Source: Paragonimus westermani (Eukaryota; Platyhelminthes; Trematoda; Plagiorchiida; Troglotrematidae). From it: DNA of 64,000 nt. The stretch spans positions 1 through 64,000 of the forward strand of contig QNGE01002425.1 in NCBI GenBank assembly GCA_008508345.1, given 5' to 3'. Within the stretch, counting starts at the first letter, position 1; each line of letters starts with the position of its first letter. Below, piece by piece: positions 1 through 11,209 of this stretch. The translations under genes and the position numbers were made by a program. A model generated the notes under the pieces. The model had not been told where the DNA came from. It saw nothing but the letters and a program-made list of their open reading frames with translations, and searched no databases.

Positions 1-89
1 TCTCATTTAGTAGTGAATTCCAAAATTTTGTGCATGCTAACAGAGTAAACTTTTCATCTGAATTTGGTATTTTTGCAGATAGATTAATT

Positions 90-729
90 TTAAAGACCCG
101 TCAGAGCCGTTTTCAAATTTCGAATAGTTTTCATCGAACTGTTTTCCGACCTAATCTTTATTTCAGAGTGCACCAATTCCTGGTATGAAGTGATGTGTCC
201 CTTGCCGAGTCTTTGGGCAAATGACTCCAGCTTAACCAACGATATGCTAAGAGTTTCTTTAAACAGTGTGTTGCTATTTTTTACGCTAATATCTGTTTCA
301 GTTTGAACAGGAATGTATTCCAAGGGGAGCAGTAGTTTCATCTTCACCCTGCCTATTAGAACAGGGTTCACTAAGACGTCTAAATTTATATCTGAAACAT
401 ACAAACACAAGTAATTTGTGCTTTTTAAAGTACGAAGCAGTTCTGTTGTGATCGCAAAAGACGCTCGGCCTGCAAAGTTGTTCATTTCACGAACTTTCGT
501 ACAGGTTGTGTTAAAACATGGGACCACGAACACGCACACTCATTTGCACAACTAACGTGCGTTCATACACATTGAGTTGCAGTACGTTGACGTTCACCCT
601 GCTAACGCCTTCTCCATAGTACGTACACACTAGTCCGATAGTCCCTTCTGGTCCAAAGTCTTCCTGGCGAATGTACACACTATGATACTCACAAACAAGT
701 CTGCCTGTTACACAATACTTCAATTCCAT
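90..729 (-). CDS. Possible two-exon gene fragment with a C2-like fold pattern
   Basis: Two minus-strand open stretches (729-540 and 469-90) join in frame if the 70 bases at 539-470 are removed as an intron. The proposed intron starts GTGTGC and ends CTTTGCAG, and the joint falls inside a Ser codon (A|GC). The joined product would be about 190 residues and ends at a TAA at position 90. After the joint it reads like alternating beta strands, with segments such as FAITTELLRTL, YLCLYVSDIN and VLIGRVKMKLL. These resemble the later strands of C2 domains, where a 'LIG.v.l' turn is common. An AG just upstream of the first ATG (TTTACCAG) suggests that earlier exons lie to the right. The donor is weak, so a plain frameshift in a pseudogene is the alternative. 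The C2 assignment is inference from pattern only; no specific family is recognised. Confidence 0.35.
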
Positions 730-764
730 TTTGTAACTGGTAAACTCGTAACAAAAGTTTTCTT

Positions 765-1690
765 TGAGAAAGCGAACTTACTGCCGAGTGGTAAAACAAG
801 TTGATTTTTTGTTTACGTTCCTTTACGCCGTTGTCGGAAACATTCGATTGTACTGTCAAACATTTGATAGCATTTACTCCTGTAATGGTGCTCTTGAGAA
901 CAGAATGAAGATTAGAATTTTGAGTTCATCGGTAGCTGGATTTATTCCACGAATAAAACAGTGAAGAATCACGATTCAAGAGTTCAGTTCCCTCGTCAGC
1001 GAACCTTATGGTTCAAGGAGTCCGGCTACGGATAACGCTCTATCACTGAAATCAGAACAGCAGTTCTACGAACCCCGATCAAGTGACCTGAGTTGGCACA
1101 TTGTGACTTAGTGAAAATCACCACTCTGTACAAACTATCCACTAGGAGTTCCACTGACACTTGATGAACGCTTTGGGGTCTTAACAAAACTATGAACTTC
1201 ATAGACAACACGTTTAAAACAGTAAAGAATAAATACTGTATCCAGTAGGGAAGTAATATTGATAAAATTACAAGTTCAGTGATGTCTCATACATATGAGA
1301 AGTAACTAAAGGCTAGCAAATGTTAGTTGCACCGAAGTTTAGGCAATCATTAGAAGTGGTTTATAATTACCACTTGTGTAAGATGAAAACCAAAGGTCAA
1401 CACAACTGAAGTGGTTAGGCGGCAACCACGAGGTTTGTGATCATACAGTCAGTTGTGATTTACCGTCCAATTAAGCTACCAGATTAATCAGAGTTAAGGT
1501 TTAAATGTTTAATACTGTACCAACCTGTAGGACTGAGTGGAAAATCTTATAAGATATTAGTACGGTTTCCAAATAAAATGAGAGGAATTGTGAACACGCT
1601 AGAACACTAGAGCTGATCGGGATTGTGAAGGACACCCGGTCGTTGAAGCATGTGAATTCGACACGACTACTGAAACAGTTGTACCGGAGA
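765..1690. other. Non-coding stretch, nothing recognised
   Basis: Only short open frames without coding character are seen. A minus-strand segment near 1478-1430 has an A-box-like run (TAGCTTAATTGG) but no convincing B box. Confidence 0.4.
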
Positions 1691-2241
1691 CCACTGACCG
1701 CAAGCTGAATGTCACGGTCGGCTGGAACTTGAGAAAATGTTTAGCGATAATTCAGCAAGTGATGATTGTCTCTCAGTCACCTTACTTGAGAATGACTGGA
1801 TGCTCAACGATATTATTCGGCGAGGGCACATAACTGACCCCAAACCCTCAATCTCTAGGATTACTAGAGAGATCTGGAAGCAAAGACACTGTGCTGATGG
1901 ACGCCCGGACATTCAGTGGGACGAGAACTAAAAACAGTTTACGTTCACCGTTGAAAAATTCAAACCCACCGACAGAGCTTGTGAAATGTTTACCTGACGA
2001 TCTTAGCCTTAAAATAGTGGCTGCAACTCGCGTGTAATGAAATCGTACAGACAGCTACGGTAATTCCTGTTGTTTAGGAGATTGAGGCAATCGTTTAAAA
2101 TTTGCAGCAGATCTTTTATCGCTTGTCTTCAACTCTTAAATAGTAGAAAACATTCTTGGTGATCGCGTTCGTGGTAAATTTTCGAACCGCATCGAACATA
2201 TGTCACAACAGCTTATCATATATCGTCTAACTTAAATTCAG

Positions 2242-2634
2242 CCGAACTTCGTTCAATCAGTCCCATTGCATGCTCATTTTGATTCTGTTGGTTGCGATAG
2301 CCTGAGTTCATTCCTATCCCTCCCTGTACCATACTCGGAAGATGTAATAAATGCTCCGTCCAAACCGTATCTCACACAAACCAAAACCTACTACGATAGA
2401 TTCTATAAGCTCGGTCCGATCTATGTGAAGGGTGTTTCACACCCCGAAACAAGAGGGTCGGCCTGCTGGCTGACACTCGACCAGGGACGCTTCACACTCT
2501 TCTTTAGACTTGATCGATATGTATCCAGAATTGAAATCGGAACTATGGCAACATGGCCCCGAGCTGTGGCCTGTTGCATGGAGGTGCAGTCCGTTGATTT
2601 GACTGAAAGACCGGCACCCTGTGCGAAACGTTAG
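2242..2634 (+). CDS. Exon-like open stretch, unknown product
   Basis: An uninterrupted frame of about 130 codons follows directly after a splice-acceptor-like TTAAATTCAG, with an in-frame TAA just upstream of the AG. This is how an internal or last exon would look. The product has a Ser/Pro-rich start and then a mixed stretch with YYDRFYKLGPIYVKG and ACWLTLDQGRFTLFFRLD, and it ends at a TAG after CAKR. Base composition is more GC-rich than the flanks. No donor with a good consensus is visible before the stop, so it would be a terminal exon or the relic of an unidentified element. I do not recognise a family. The open frame starts from the acceptor; no ATG lies near its 5' end. Confidence 0.3.
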   Translation, partial: PNFVQSVPLHAHFDSVGCDSLSSFLSLPVPYSEDVINAPSKPYLTQTKTYYDRFYKLGPIYVKGVSHPETRGSACWLTLDQGRFTLFFRLDRYVSRIEIGTMATWPRAVACCMEVQSVDLTERPAPCAKR

Positions 2635-2639
2635 AGATA

Positions 2640-5100
2640 GTTTAACACGCAGCTGACCTAGCCATGATTGAGACGTGGGCGTTGCACACTATTTTTGCAA
2701 ACTGCAAAATACACTCCGGTCAAGTCATACGTATATATCTACCCAGAACAGTTGTCCTCAGACTAAGGTTCTGTTATGTAACCATAGTTAAAGCAGTAGT
2801 ATCTAGGTTGATAGGATGAGTAAAACACAAACTGCTGGTACTTTGGTTGCAGGCTAACAAATCGTCTTCTCACTTGTCCCACTCGATTACTGGTGCACAA
2901 TGTGCGTGTGTTTAGTCGGATGCTAGGTGTCTGTGATCCAATCAACAATCTGGGTAATTGGAACCCAGTGCATAATTGTGCTTAACAATCAACGAAAAGC
3001 CACAGTCGCCTTGAGGTTCTGTCCTGAATATATCACATTAACTCTAAATGTCTTATTCTACAATTGTGCCTGGACCAATTATATTAATTTTTCCGATGTC
3101 TGATATTGATAACCCACCGATTAAAACTGTAAAGTTACAGAACTCAGTTGCAATTTTGAGAATAACTGGATTATTGTTTAAGTATATTAATGTAATTTCT
3201 TGTTGTCATGCCTTCGTCCAAATGCTAGTGTCATCAATTCATCAGAAAGATGCAATTAACCCAATCTACCCGATAGTTGATAGACCATTCAAGCAGACGG
3301 AAGATGACCAGTATTAGTGCGACCTTGGTCGTTACATCGTTCATTCATATATACATACGAACAATTCGCACACAATGTGCGCGGTCGTAGACACGCGCGC
3401 TGACCACAGTCGGCGCCTGATAAATCGATCCAGGGCGAGGCAGTCAGGTCGGGTACCAGACAAAGAGTGTGTTGTTGATGCGACCACGACAAAGACCGTA
3501 AACAAGTTTGATTATGTTCATTACGTTTATACACAACCTGGTCATCATGTATATGCAACCTATAATGTGTAGTTAGTTGACGTGTCGTGGATAATTAGGG
3601 TGGCGGTTGGCTGTTTTACCACTGAATTGCTGTCCTTGTAATTTAGTGCATGTCATAACGTATTTATAAAACAAACGAAGTTATTGGTGAGCAGCAACTT
3701 GAGACGAATCAACCAGGCTGTATGACGGCGGTAAACACAATGCCGGAAGGTTTGACAGATGAGGGATGAAGTAATTAAGCATGTCTGCTATATCTGGACA
3801 ACAGTCCCCGTCTTGCGGTGTAGACATTGGTCAGTTCAGCCACAATGGATACAGAGTCACATGGGTAGGTGTGAAAGTTTGTGATAGGGACTGTTTTAAC
3901 CTGTCGACAGAAGGGAATAATTTAATAGGGTTCACAATGTTATTTACCGAACTTTGGAAGAATAACTCACATTTGGATCGCCGGACCAATAGCACAGTCG
4001 GTGATTCTATGATTATCCATTAAAACCGCTAAAAAATTTCAGTTGTCAACTTGACTTTTGGTGGCTTTATGTTGAAAACCGACATTCACGTTATAAGTCT
4101 GTTCTATTTGACAGGAATAGACCACCTGCAAAAGACTACTCTGAACACTGATGTCTTGAGTGTTCGTTGTTTACCGGAATTGGCGTTTAGATTGCAACCG
4201 TCTCATCGTTAGCTGATGCGAAATCATCAGTAATTCAGGTTCGTGTGTGTAGGTTCCAAATTTGATACACAGTCACCCACTTAACAAGCACTATCCTCAT
4301 CTGCTTTCGAGACAAATGGACAATTTGTGCATTGGTCACAGTGAATGTGGTCAGGCGTTTAGGTTTGTCGCTTCCGTCTTACCTAACGTAGGGTCAGTGA
4401 CACAGTACCAACATGGTTCTCGCATGTAACCGTAAACTGGGGTTCAATGCATTGCAATGGCAAGAATGAGCAATAGTGATAATATCTGACAAAAATTGAG
4501 CTCCAATCTACCACTTCTTTTCAAAAATCGTTGATTCTAAAATCCATTTGTATGCAAAAGTTGCAATCACCTGTGAGTGTTGTTCACTTGTGATCGAGTG
4601 AATGTTTGAATATTTATCATCATACGCCTTTTGAATAGCTTTATTTGCCCTCGCAGTCACGTGATTTGGAAAGTAACGCACAAGCCGAACTATGCGACAC
4701 TCTTGGTTCCATATTTAGGCAGGACATTTTGAAGCGGTACACACCACACAAGAACCTGTAGGAACTACATGGAATGAAGTGGCAAATGTACTAGGAATTT
4801 CGAGAAAATAAAGGGTGAGTCAGAGGGCTTCTGATTGAGGAAGACTAGAAGCCGCCTTGCCCACAATCGAACAAATTAGGAATTTTGACCTATGACCACT
4901 GTATTGCAAGCCAATGCTCGGTCCATACTCTCACTTGACCGACCTTCTTGATTATTGTCATTATATCCACTGTGTTGCAATTAGCCTGTTGATCAAACAC
5001 AAAATTCAAGCCTACAGTTCTCATGCGTTCAATGAGTAGTTCCGAACAGAAGTAAGCAAAAGTCGTGTGATCGATTTTCGGTCTGGCATTTCTTGCAGTC
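2640..5100. other. Non-coding stretch, nothing firm
   Basis: Open frames at 3048-3317 and 3781-4023 (+) are short and have no recognised features. A GC-richer patch at 3360-3480, with several CG dinucleotides and alternating purine-pyrimidine runs (GTGCGCGG, ACACGCGCGC), may be an old repeat. Confidence 0.35.
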
Positions 5101-5109
5101 TAAACATAT

Positions 5110-5185
5110 ATGTGTACCCAAGTGGGGCGTACGTTCTTTTAACAGTTTGTAAAAAATGGTATGGTTTTACATCTTGGGTACACAT
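5110..5185. repeat. Inverted repeat, 13-bp perfect arms
   Basis: ATGTGTACCCAAG at 5110-5122 is repeated as its exact reverse complement at 5173-5185, with a 50-nt spacer. It lies in non-coding sequence, 70 bases before another stem-loop. Confidence 0.6.
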
Positions 5186-5255
5186 GTCCAAGTGTAAATA
5201 TCCCTCGAAGGCGGACGTTTAGATGCTCTTTTATGAATCGTAGGCACAACAGAAG

Positions 5256-5326
5256 ATTGATGTGGCCAAATGAACTTGGCAGGTAATGGTAGATACTTAC
5301 CGCCAACTCTTTGTTGCCACATCAAT
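5256..5326. repeat. Imperfect stem-loop of about 71 nt
   Basis: ATTGATGTGGC (5256-5266) pairs perfectly with 5316-5326. After a 9 x 9 internal loop, TTGGC (5276-5280) pairs with GCCAA (5302-5306). Past a bulged A, GGTAA (5282-5286) then pairs with TTACC (5297-5301), closing a 10-nt loop. The form resembles a small RNA precursor or a terminal fragment of an inverted-repeat element. No coding context is seen. Confidence 0.5.
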
Positions 5327-5329
5327 GAT

Positions 5330-6050
5330 GAGCCATCAGAACCATGACATCAACAACAGTTGTTTGTGGAAACCCAAGACTGAGCAGAAGCGGTTGAGGG
5401 ATAACGCCTTAGAAAGATGCAGGATGTGTCTCTTGCTGATACGGAGCGGGAAATGAAATTCAGTAATGACGTCCACGCTGTGATTAGTCTTCATTTTACG
5501 CTTAGCGATTGCCAGATGACTGGTGTAGTCAGAAAAGCCAGCCGAGCTTATGAGCCAAAGGTCAAGTAAATCTCACAATTCCAGATAAGTAACGAAGGAT
5601 TTGAGTGGTCTAACCTTTAAATCACTTGTATTTAAAAGCAGCTTTCGTATTCATGAAGACTTTTCAGCCGGCTCGTATCGCAACGTCAAACCACACTCAA
5701 GTTTCTCGCTTGTCTGAGCTAATCAATGGCGCATACTCCCTCTAAGACCACTAGTTGACCTCCGGTCATGCCATAATTAAATGACCGCTTTGGCCACTGT
5801 GCTACTGACCTCATAGTACGACCGACCGATTCACCCTATGCAATCACGTTCGCTTGTGGGTCCTGTTCATATTGCACGATCATTTCGAGTTCAAGTCACA
5901 GAAATCACTGAACTTAATTAGCGACACTGTGGTTGCTGGTAGGTATGTGGCACCCACTTGAACCACAATGAATTTTCCAAACGACATGAGATGAAACTTG
6001 TTATCTCCGGTTCCTATTTTCGGATGACATTCATGATCGCATAGTTCTTT
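5330..6050. other. Non-coding stretch, nothing recognised
   Basis: No open frame with coding character, element end or repeat was seen. Confidence 0.4.
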
Positions 6051-6053
6051 ACA

Positions 6054-6640
6054 CTACGTGAAGTTGAGCAGCCTGAATGTGTTTATCTGATGCACCAACT
6101 GCATGGCAACACTGACACCTATGAACTGCACAGTTGGAAAGACTTCCGTAATTTCGCCCCATTTTTGTCCCATTGGATTATGGATAACTGGTCTCATTGA
6201 GTACAAAGTGAAGTCAATCAACATCTTGCCATTCGCTACTACCACACTGTGATGGACTGCCAGATCGAAGCCACGATTATTCCAACACTCGGTGGAATAT
6301 CTCGACGCACTTTCAAGATATTGTAACAAAACGTCCTCCAATAAACCAAGATTTTCATTGTCCAACACACGTTCCCACGCTATGAGCACACCACTGTTTA
6401 TGAATTCCGGTTCATGACACACTGGTGGTTTCCACTCACCTATCGTTTGCACTGCTGCCCAGTTTGTGTGTTAGGCTGACGCCTTCTGTCGAGGGGAGGT
6501 TCCCTTTGTCCGTTGTTTCAATTTCGTTGAGCGAAACATCGCCCAGCCGGTCATGTATTCCGCATCCACCCGTTATGGTCTTTGACCAGATCTCCTCGCC
6601 GCGCTGGGATATTCAACCGTGTATTGGGATAATCGCGTCT
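6054..6640 (-). repeat. Unnamed repeat family, copy A (minus orientation)
   Basis: This segment resembles the reverse complement of its right-hand neighbour (6645-6990) and lies parallel to a third copy at 37240-37640. Shared landmarks on the minus strand include GAGTGGAAACC, then AATTYATAAACAGTGG, then a GTGTTGGACAA run. In this copy the frame is open from 6452 to 6054 (about 132 codons) and contains WKPPVCHEPEFINSG, AWERVLDNENLGLLEDVLL and then HHSVVVANGKMLIDF. The LDNEN part aligns with LDNKDHALLTDLL in copy B. The family was therefore probably protein-coding in its source element. I cannot name the protein; an element-encoded ORF is the best guess. Confidence 0.5.
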
Positions 6641-6644
6641 CCGA

Positions 6645-6990
6645 TTTAGTCGCCCATCTCAATATGGCCAAAGCTCACAACGAGTGGATTGCGAACAACA
6701 CGGGTGATCGGACAAGCGATCGCTCAGTGAAGTCGGAACAAAGGGCGAGATTTGACAGACAAGAAGTCCACGACAATAGGAGTCAGCCACGTACGCAAAG
6801 CCAGACAGAAGTGTACACGATGTTTAAGTGGAAACCGCCATCTAGTTGTGGACTGGAATCCTAGTCCATAAATGCCAGAACGTGGGAGCGTGCGAGCTGG
6901 ACAACAAAGATCACGCTTTATTGACCGATTTATTACCACAAGACGCTCACCTTCTTGCAAGGAAACTATGGGAGTGTGTGCATCGCGTAA
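6645..6990 (+). repeat. Unnamed repeat family, copy B (plus orientation)
   Basis: This copy diverges from copy A at about 6640, so the two stand head to head. The plus-strand reading MAKAHNEWIANNTGDRT parallels AKAHSERIADNTADRA in the third copy. Further on, a lysine/arginine/glutamine-rich stretch ends in FKWKPPSSCG and a stop. In another frame LDNKDHALLTDLLPQDAHLL matches copy A. The element is broken by frameshifts and stops. Confidence 0.5.
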
Positions 6991-6999
6991 ACTGTTCGT

Positions 7000-7635
7000 G
7001 TAGCTGAGACGACGTTTCTTTGAAGTACTAAGATTTTTAGAAACGGAAATGGCTTTGCGTCTTCCTTCCCTAAATCTACCTCAATGTTTGGATGTGTTGA
7101 GTTCAGTGTCTCGAAAACAACTGCGTTACCGGTGTATGGTACAGAAAGCATTATGAAACATTTCGACTGCTCTGTTCATCCAACATCACAAACAGTATTG
7201 ATCAACTAATCAAATTTATGGATTACACGTTTTGGAATAATTGATGCTATTTGTATGAGAGGGAATGGATGAGTGTAACTGTCAATTCAGTACGGCCGAA
7301 TCTGGAACCATGCATCCATAAATCCCGGAAAGCCTAGAAACACCTTCCACAGAAAAAAACTGCAGTCGACATTTCTTATTCCGGTGGTGTGTATTTGTTG
7401 TCGATGTGCAAGATATTTGACGAGAAATCTGCCGGACGTTCCAGTTTTTGCACTTGTACTAATCAATCTGGGTCTGCTGTTTTTGAAAAGGTTCTGGCAA
7501 CTGCATATCACGAAGTCACCCGAAGGTCAGTAATAATGATGGTAATGGTGGACGAGGTTCTGAGAATCAGCTTGGATAAACCTAATTTTGTTATGATTAG
7601 GTTGAAAGCCGGATTTTTAGCCAGGCCTACGAGTG
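7000..7635. other. Non-coding stretch, nothing recognised
   Basis: A 96-codon plus-strand open frame (7389-7679) overlaps an open minus frame, and neither shows recognised features. Confidence 0.35.
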
Positions 7636-7639
7636 ATTC

Positions 7640-8060
7640 TGTGTTTGTAAAACCGAAATCCCGTACTACTCATCAGTAATCAAACTACCGTGATTTCAAA
7701 TTTGAGAGAAGCCCTAGTCGACTGGAGTTAACAAAACAGTTGCTGTGTTTTTTCTCAAGGTGATCGTGTAAGCTGACGATTATTCTAAAGTAAATGTGGT
7801 TGGGCGTTCACATAGGATGATTCTAGTCCTGGCCGTTGCGGAGATACGCATCACTGACGAGCTCTAACAGGAGTGAAACTCGAGTCTAGTGCTCTTTTGA
7901 AAGAGTTTAGCTGGAAAGTTTATGATAATGCGACAGCTGTGGTCAACTGCGAGTAGTGTTCAATGTAGATAAAACCAAAAGTCCCTACTACTCGTCAGTG
8001 ATTTAAGCATCACGAAAATGATCAAAGCAGAGCTGAAGTTTGAAAAAAGCCCCAATGATA
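7640..8060 (+). repeat. Degenerate direct duplication
   Basis: The segment around 7655-7715 and that around 7970-8055 share the same order of motifs. These are AAAACC(G/A)AAA, then TACTACTC(A/G)TCAGT(A/G)AT, then TTTGA(G/A)A(G/A)AAGCCC. The units are about 320 bp apart and diverged by small insertions. They may be two ends or two copies of an old element. Confidence 0.4.
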
Positions 8061-8064
8061 CACA

Positions 8065-9340
8065 AATGCTAATTGTATTTATAAGTTGTTGGTAAGGCTG
8101 GACTTCATAGTTTCCTTCAAATTACGTTAAGTTGAATGTTCAACAGGTTGACTTTTATGCAGCACACAGCGTACTCATCTAACAGGATTTCACTCACTTC
8201 CTGAAGTGTCCTTTTTCGTAATATTTCAGAATTCAGCCATTACACTAGTTTGTTACAGAGTTTCCGGATGAGTGATGTTTGGTTTCGCGCATTCTTGAAG
8301 GAAAGGCGCAGCAACCTATCTCGCCCCATCCATTCTCTAAGGAGTATGTCGTGTAGGTAACTTTCTACGCGTTGCTCGCTACCACGTGGATGTGCTTCAC
8401 CGAACTAAAACCATACAGCACCACGTCCAATTTAAGGAAGTTCTCTCTTAAGAATCATATGGTATTGGAGCATTTGTGAGTAGCAATCAGGGTGCAAAAT
8501 TCACTGTTAAATTTCATCACATCAGTGAAACTTTTCTCGAATACAAGGGGGTTCATCTACAGAACCTCTATGAATATTAATGCTGCCGTTGCGTACAACA
8601 CGTTGATATATGCATAGGTTATCTACAACACAAACCTTCGTTTCTGAAACTGCTCAACAGGATACGGTGAGAGTGCGCAAATTATTATGTGCGGAGTTGC
8701 AGACAGCGATGTGTACTACCGACAGGAAATTCTGTGAGTTGCATCTCTCTGAGTGACCTACATTTACTCTCTCGAGTCCCCGTACGCAGTATGTCACAAT
8801 GAAACATTTGCAACATTTGCACTGTCGTATCATCAGTTCCGTGGTCGAGTTGTGATTATTTGAGGTTGACCTTGACATTCAGTTGCCTTGCTGATTATTG
8901 TTGACAAGTCTAAGCGATCAGGCCACATGGCAGTTTCAGCAGTTCATCAGGGCTTGGCATGTGTTAAGCACGCGTTACAAGCATCTCACACCAATTATTG
9001 TGTTATCAGTGTTGTCGACTGTTAAGTCTGATCAGTTGTTAGTGTGTTAGAGTGTGCTGTCTTAAACGGACCGTTTGTCGACAGTGCCTGGGGTGCGTCG
9101 ATCAAAAGTTTGTTTGCAGTAACAGCTGTAATCACTAGGGCAGTCGGGAACATCTGTTGAGAATTTCAACGAAGTGGACTCCGTGTCCAACACGGTTTGG
9201 AGTACCATTATTTGGGACACGTTTGGGACGGGCTGAGCAAGTGTAATTCCGGAACCCCTTATGAGCCACCGGTAACTTAGTTTATTGGTAATGTTTCACT
9301 CTTGACACAGAGGCTTCATCACACCAAATAAACGATGACA
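8065..9340. other. Non-coding stretch, nothing firm
   Basis: No recognisable coding or element sequence was found. The last part (9250-9346) lies just beyond the stop codon of the LINE that follows on the minus strand and may be its 3' untranslated tail. Confidence 0.35.
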
Positions 9341-9346
9341 GAACAC

Positions 9347-11207
9347 TCACGTTCGGACCGTATTCTCACGAAGAAGACTTGCTGACCACTGATTCACTGA
9401 CCTCAGACGCTTCCACTCGCGACCGCCCGTCCGAATCGTATTTCTCCAGACCGTCCGGTTCAACGCCAAGTCTTTCTAATGTCTAAAATCAATGTTACAG
9501 CGTGAACAACATCCTGGTGTCTCCTTCTTTGACCAAACGGGATTTGGCTTACATGATTTCACTTGTACATACAACAGCTGCTTCGGAACATGGTCATCGT
9601 CCATCCGACGGACGTGACCTAGCCAACGAAGCTGATTCAGCATCAACATGGCTTCCATCCCGTTCGTGCCCGCTCGCCGCAATACGTCAGTGTTCGGAAA
9701 CATATCCGACCACCGAATACCCAAGGTGTGCCTCAGACACTGCACATGGAAGCGGCTCCGATAGTTCACGTTCCGCTGGTACACTGTCGATGTCTCAGGG
9801 TAAACAGCACCATTCAGCGGTAGACACACAGTTTCGTGGCCATCTTCAGGCTGTGATTCTTCCGGACACGTTTTTCAAGACGTCCGAAAGCAGCACTAGT
9901 CTTTGTCACACATGCTCTCGACTCGCGGTCCACGGACAAATCTGTCGACAAGTTGCTACCCAAATAGCAGAAATCCCCGCAGCCATTCACAGTGTCTCCA
10001 GCGATGCGAATTTTGGGTGGAGGTACACAGGCAGCACCTCCAACAGGAGAAGGCTGAAAAAGCGAACACGTCTTACCTGTGCTGATGTCCAACTCGAACT
10101 TCGAGGCTGCCGAAACGGAGGCTGTCACCAGATGTTGCAGTTTTTTCATTATGCGCCAGCAATGCACTGTCATCTGCGAACAGAAGCATGTGCGTCTTTG
10201 ATGTATGTAACCGGGTTGGAGCGCCGAAACGTTTGATATTCAACAGGCGTCCGTCCGTCCAGTACTCTACCTCTCCAGAGTCCTGAAAAGCAACTGTTAC
10301 CATGGCGGTTAAATATAAGCTAACTAGGGCTGGGGCTAGAACACAACCCTGCTTCACGCCAGTGACGATGTCAAAATCATCAGAGGTCGATCCACACAAT
10401 TGCAACTCCGTCTTCTTGCCCACGTGAAACAATCTAATTGTACTGACGAACTTAACTGGACATCTAAACTTACCAAACACCGTCCACAATGCCTCACAGC
10501 TCACGGATTGAAAGGCCTCGGTGAAGTCCACGAACAATGCACATAGGGGCTGGTTTCGTTCCCGGCACTTCTTCTGAAGCTGTCAGGCAGCAGACACCAG
10601 GTCGATCGTACTCCGACCACCTAGGAATACACACTGCGCCTTAAGAACATTTGTATCCAAGACTTCCATATTCAGCCGGTTCAGAAGGATTCTGGGAAGC
10701 ACCTTGCCTACGCAGCTGAGAAGACTGATGCCTCGATAGCACTGATTGCTACCCTTACCTTTGAAAAAGGGTACGGTAAGGGCATCCTTGAAATCTTGCG
10801 GCACCACCTCATGCTCCCAAATGGAGCGAACCAGCTGGAGCAAAGCGCGTTTCAACGCCGGTTTGCAATTCTTCAGGATCTCACCTGGTACTCCATCCTC
10901 GCCTACAGCCTCTTCGTTGCGCAGTTGGCCCAATCGCTCTCTGCAACTCTAGGAAATCTGGAGATAGAGCAAGTGAAGGTTTGATGGACTGTTGCAGCAG
11001 GCTGTTTACAATCACCCAATTGATTGCAGCAGGACGGTTCAGTAGGCTACCAAATTGTTTACGCCACACTTTCATGGTGTCCTCCGGCTGGGTGTAAGAA
11101 CAGCCGGTGTCCACGTCTACCAGTGCTTTGGTAGACTGCTGAGATGGACCGAAGATCGCCCTAATCGATGACATGCACACATACTTACAGTCATAGAAAC
11201 CGAGCAA
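9347..11207 (-). mobile_element. APE-type non-LTR retrotransposon (LINE), reverse transcriptase part, decayed, copy 1
   Basis: Read right to left this is a reverse transcriptase with its C-terminal region. The linker (FGSLLNRPAAINW) comes first. It is followed by the fingers motif KGKGSNQCYRGISLLSCVGK, then motif A as FVDFTEAFQSV (the usual second Asp-containing AFD is AFQ here). Motif B is GVKQGCVLAPA and motif C is the intact LLFADDSALLAH. Then come the thumb (DFCYLGSNLSTDLSVDRESR, TSAAFGRLEKRV), the C-terminal RCx3LGI-type motif LRHTLGIRWSDMFPNT, and RWLGHVRRMDDDHVPKQLLY. A final block, LALNRTVWRNTIRTGG, runs to a stop at 9347. A TGA at 10583-10585 (probably a former CGA), a TAG after 9476 and at least three frame changes make it non-functional. 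No endonuclease domain is readable upstream, so the copy is 5' truncated or too decayed. The clade cannot be fixed without a tree. Confidence 0.9.
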
Positions 11208-11209
11208 AT

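Noticed and set aside
1430..1500. Possible minus-strand tRNA-like head (TAGCTTAATTGG)
   Set aside because: The B-box region is disrupted (GATCACAAACC) and no SINE tail could be matched.
1695..1931. Plus-strand open frame with MFSDNSASDDCLSVTLLEND
   Set aside because: The opposite strand is open over the same bases and no splice signals or family resemblance decide between them.
9502..10236. A 244-codon plus-strand open frame
   Set aside because: It is the antisense shadow of the minus-strand LINE, whose reverse transcriptase motifs are clear.
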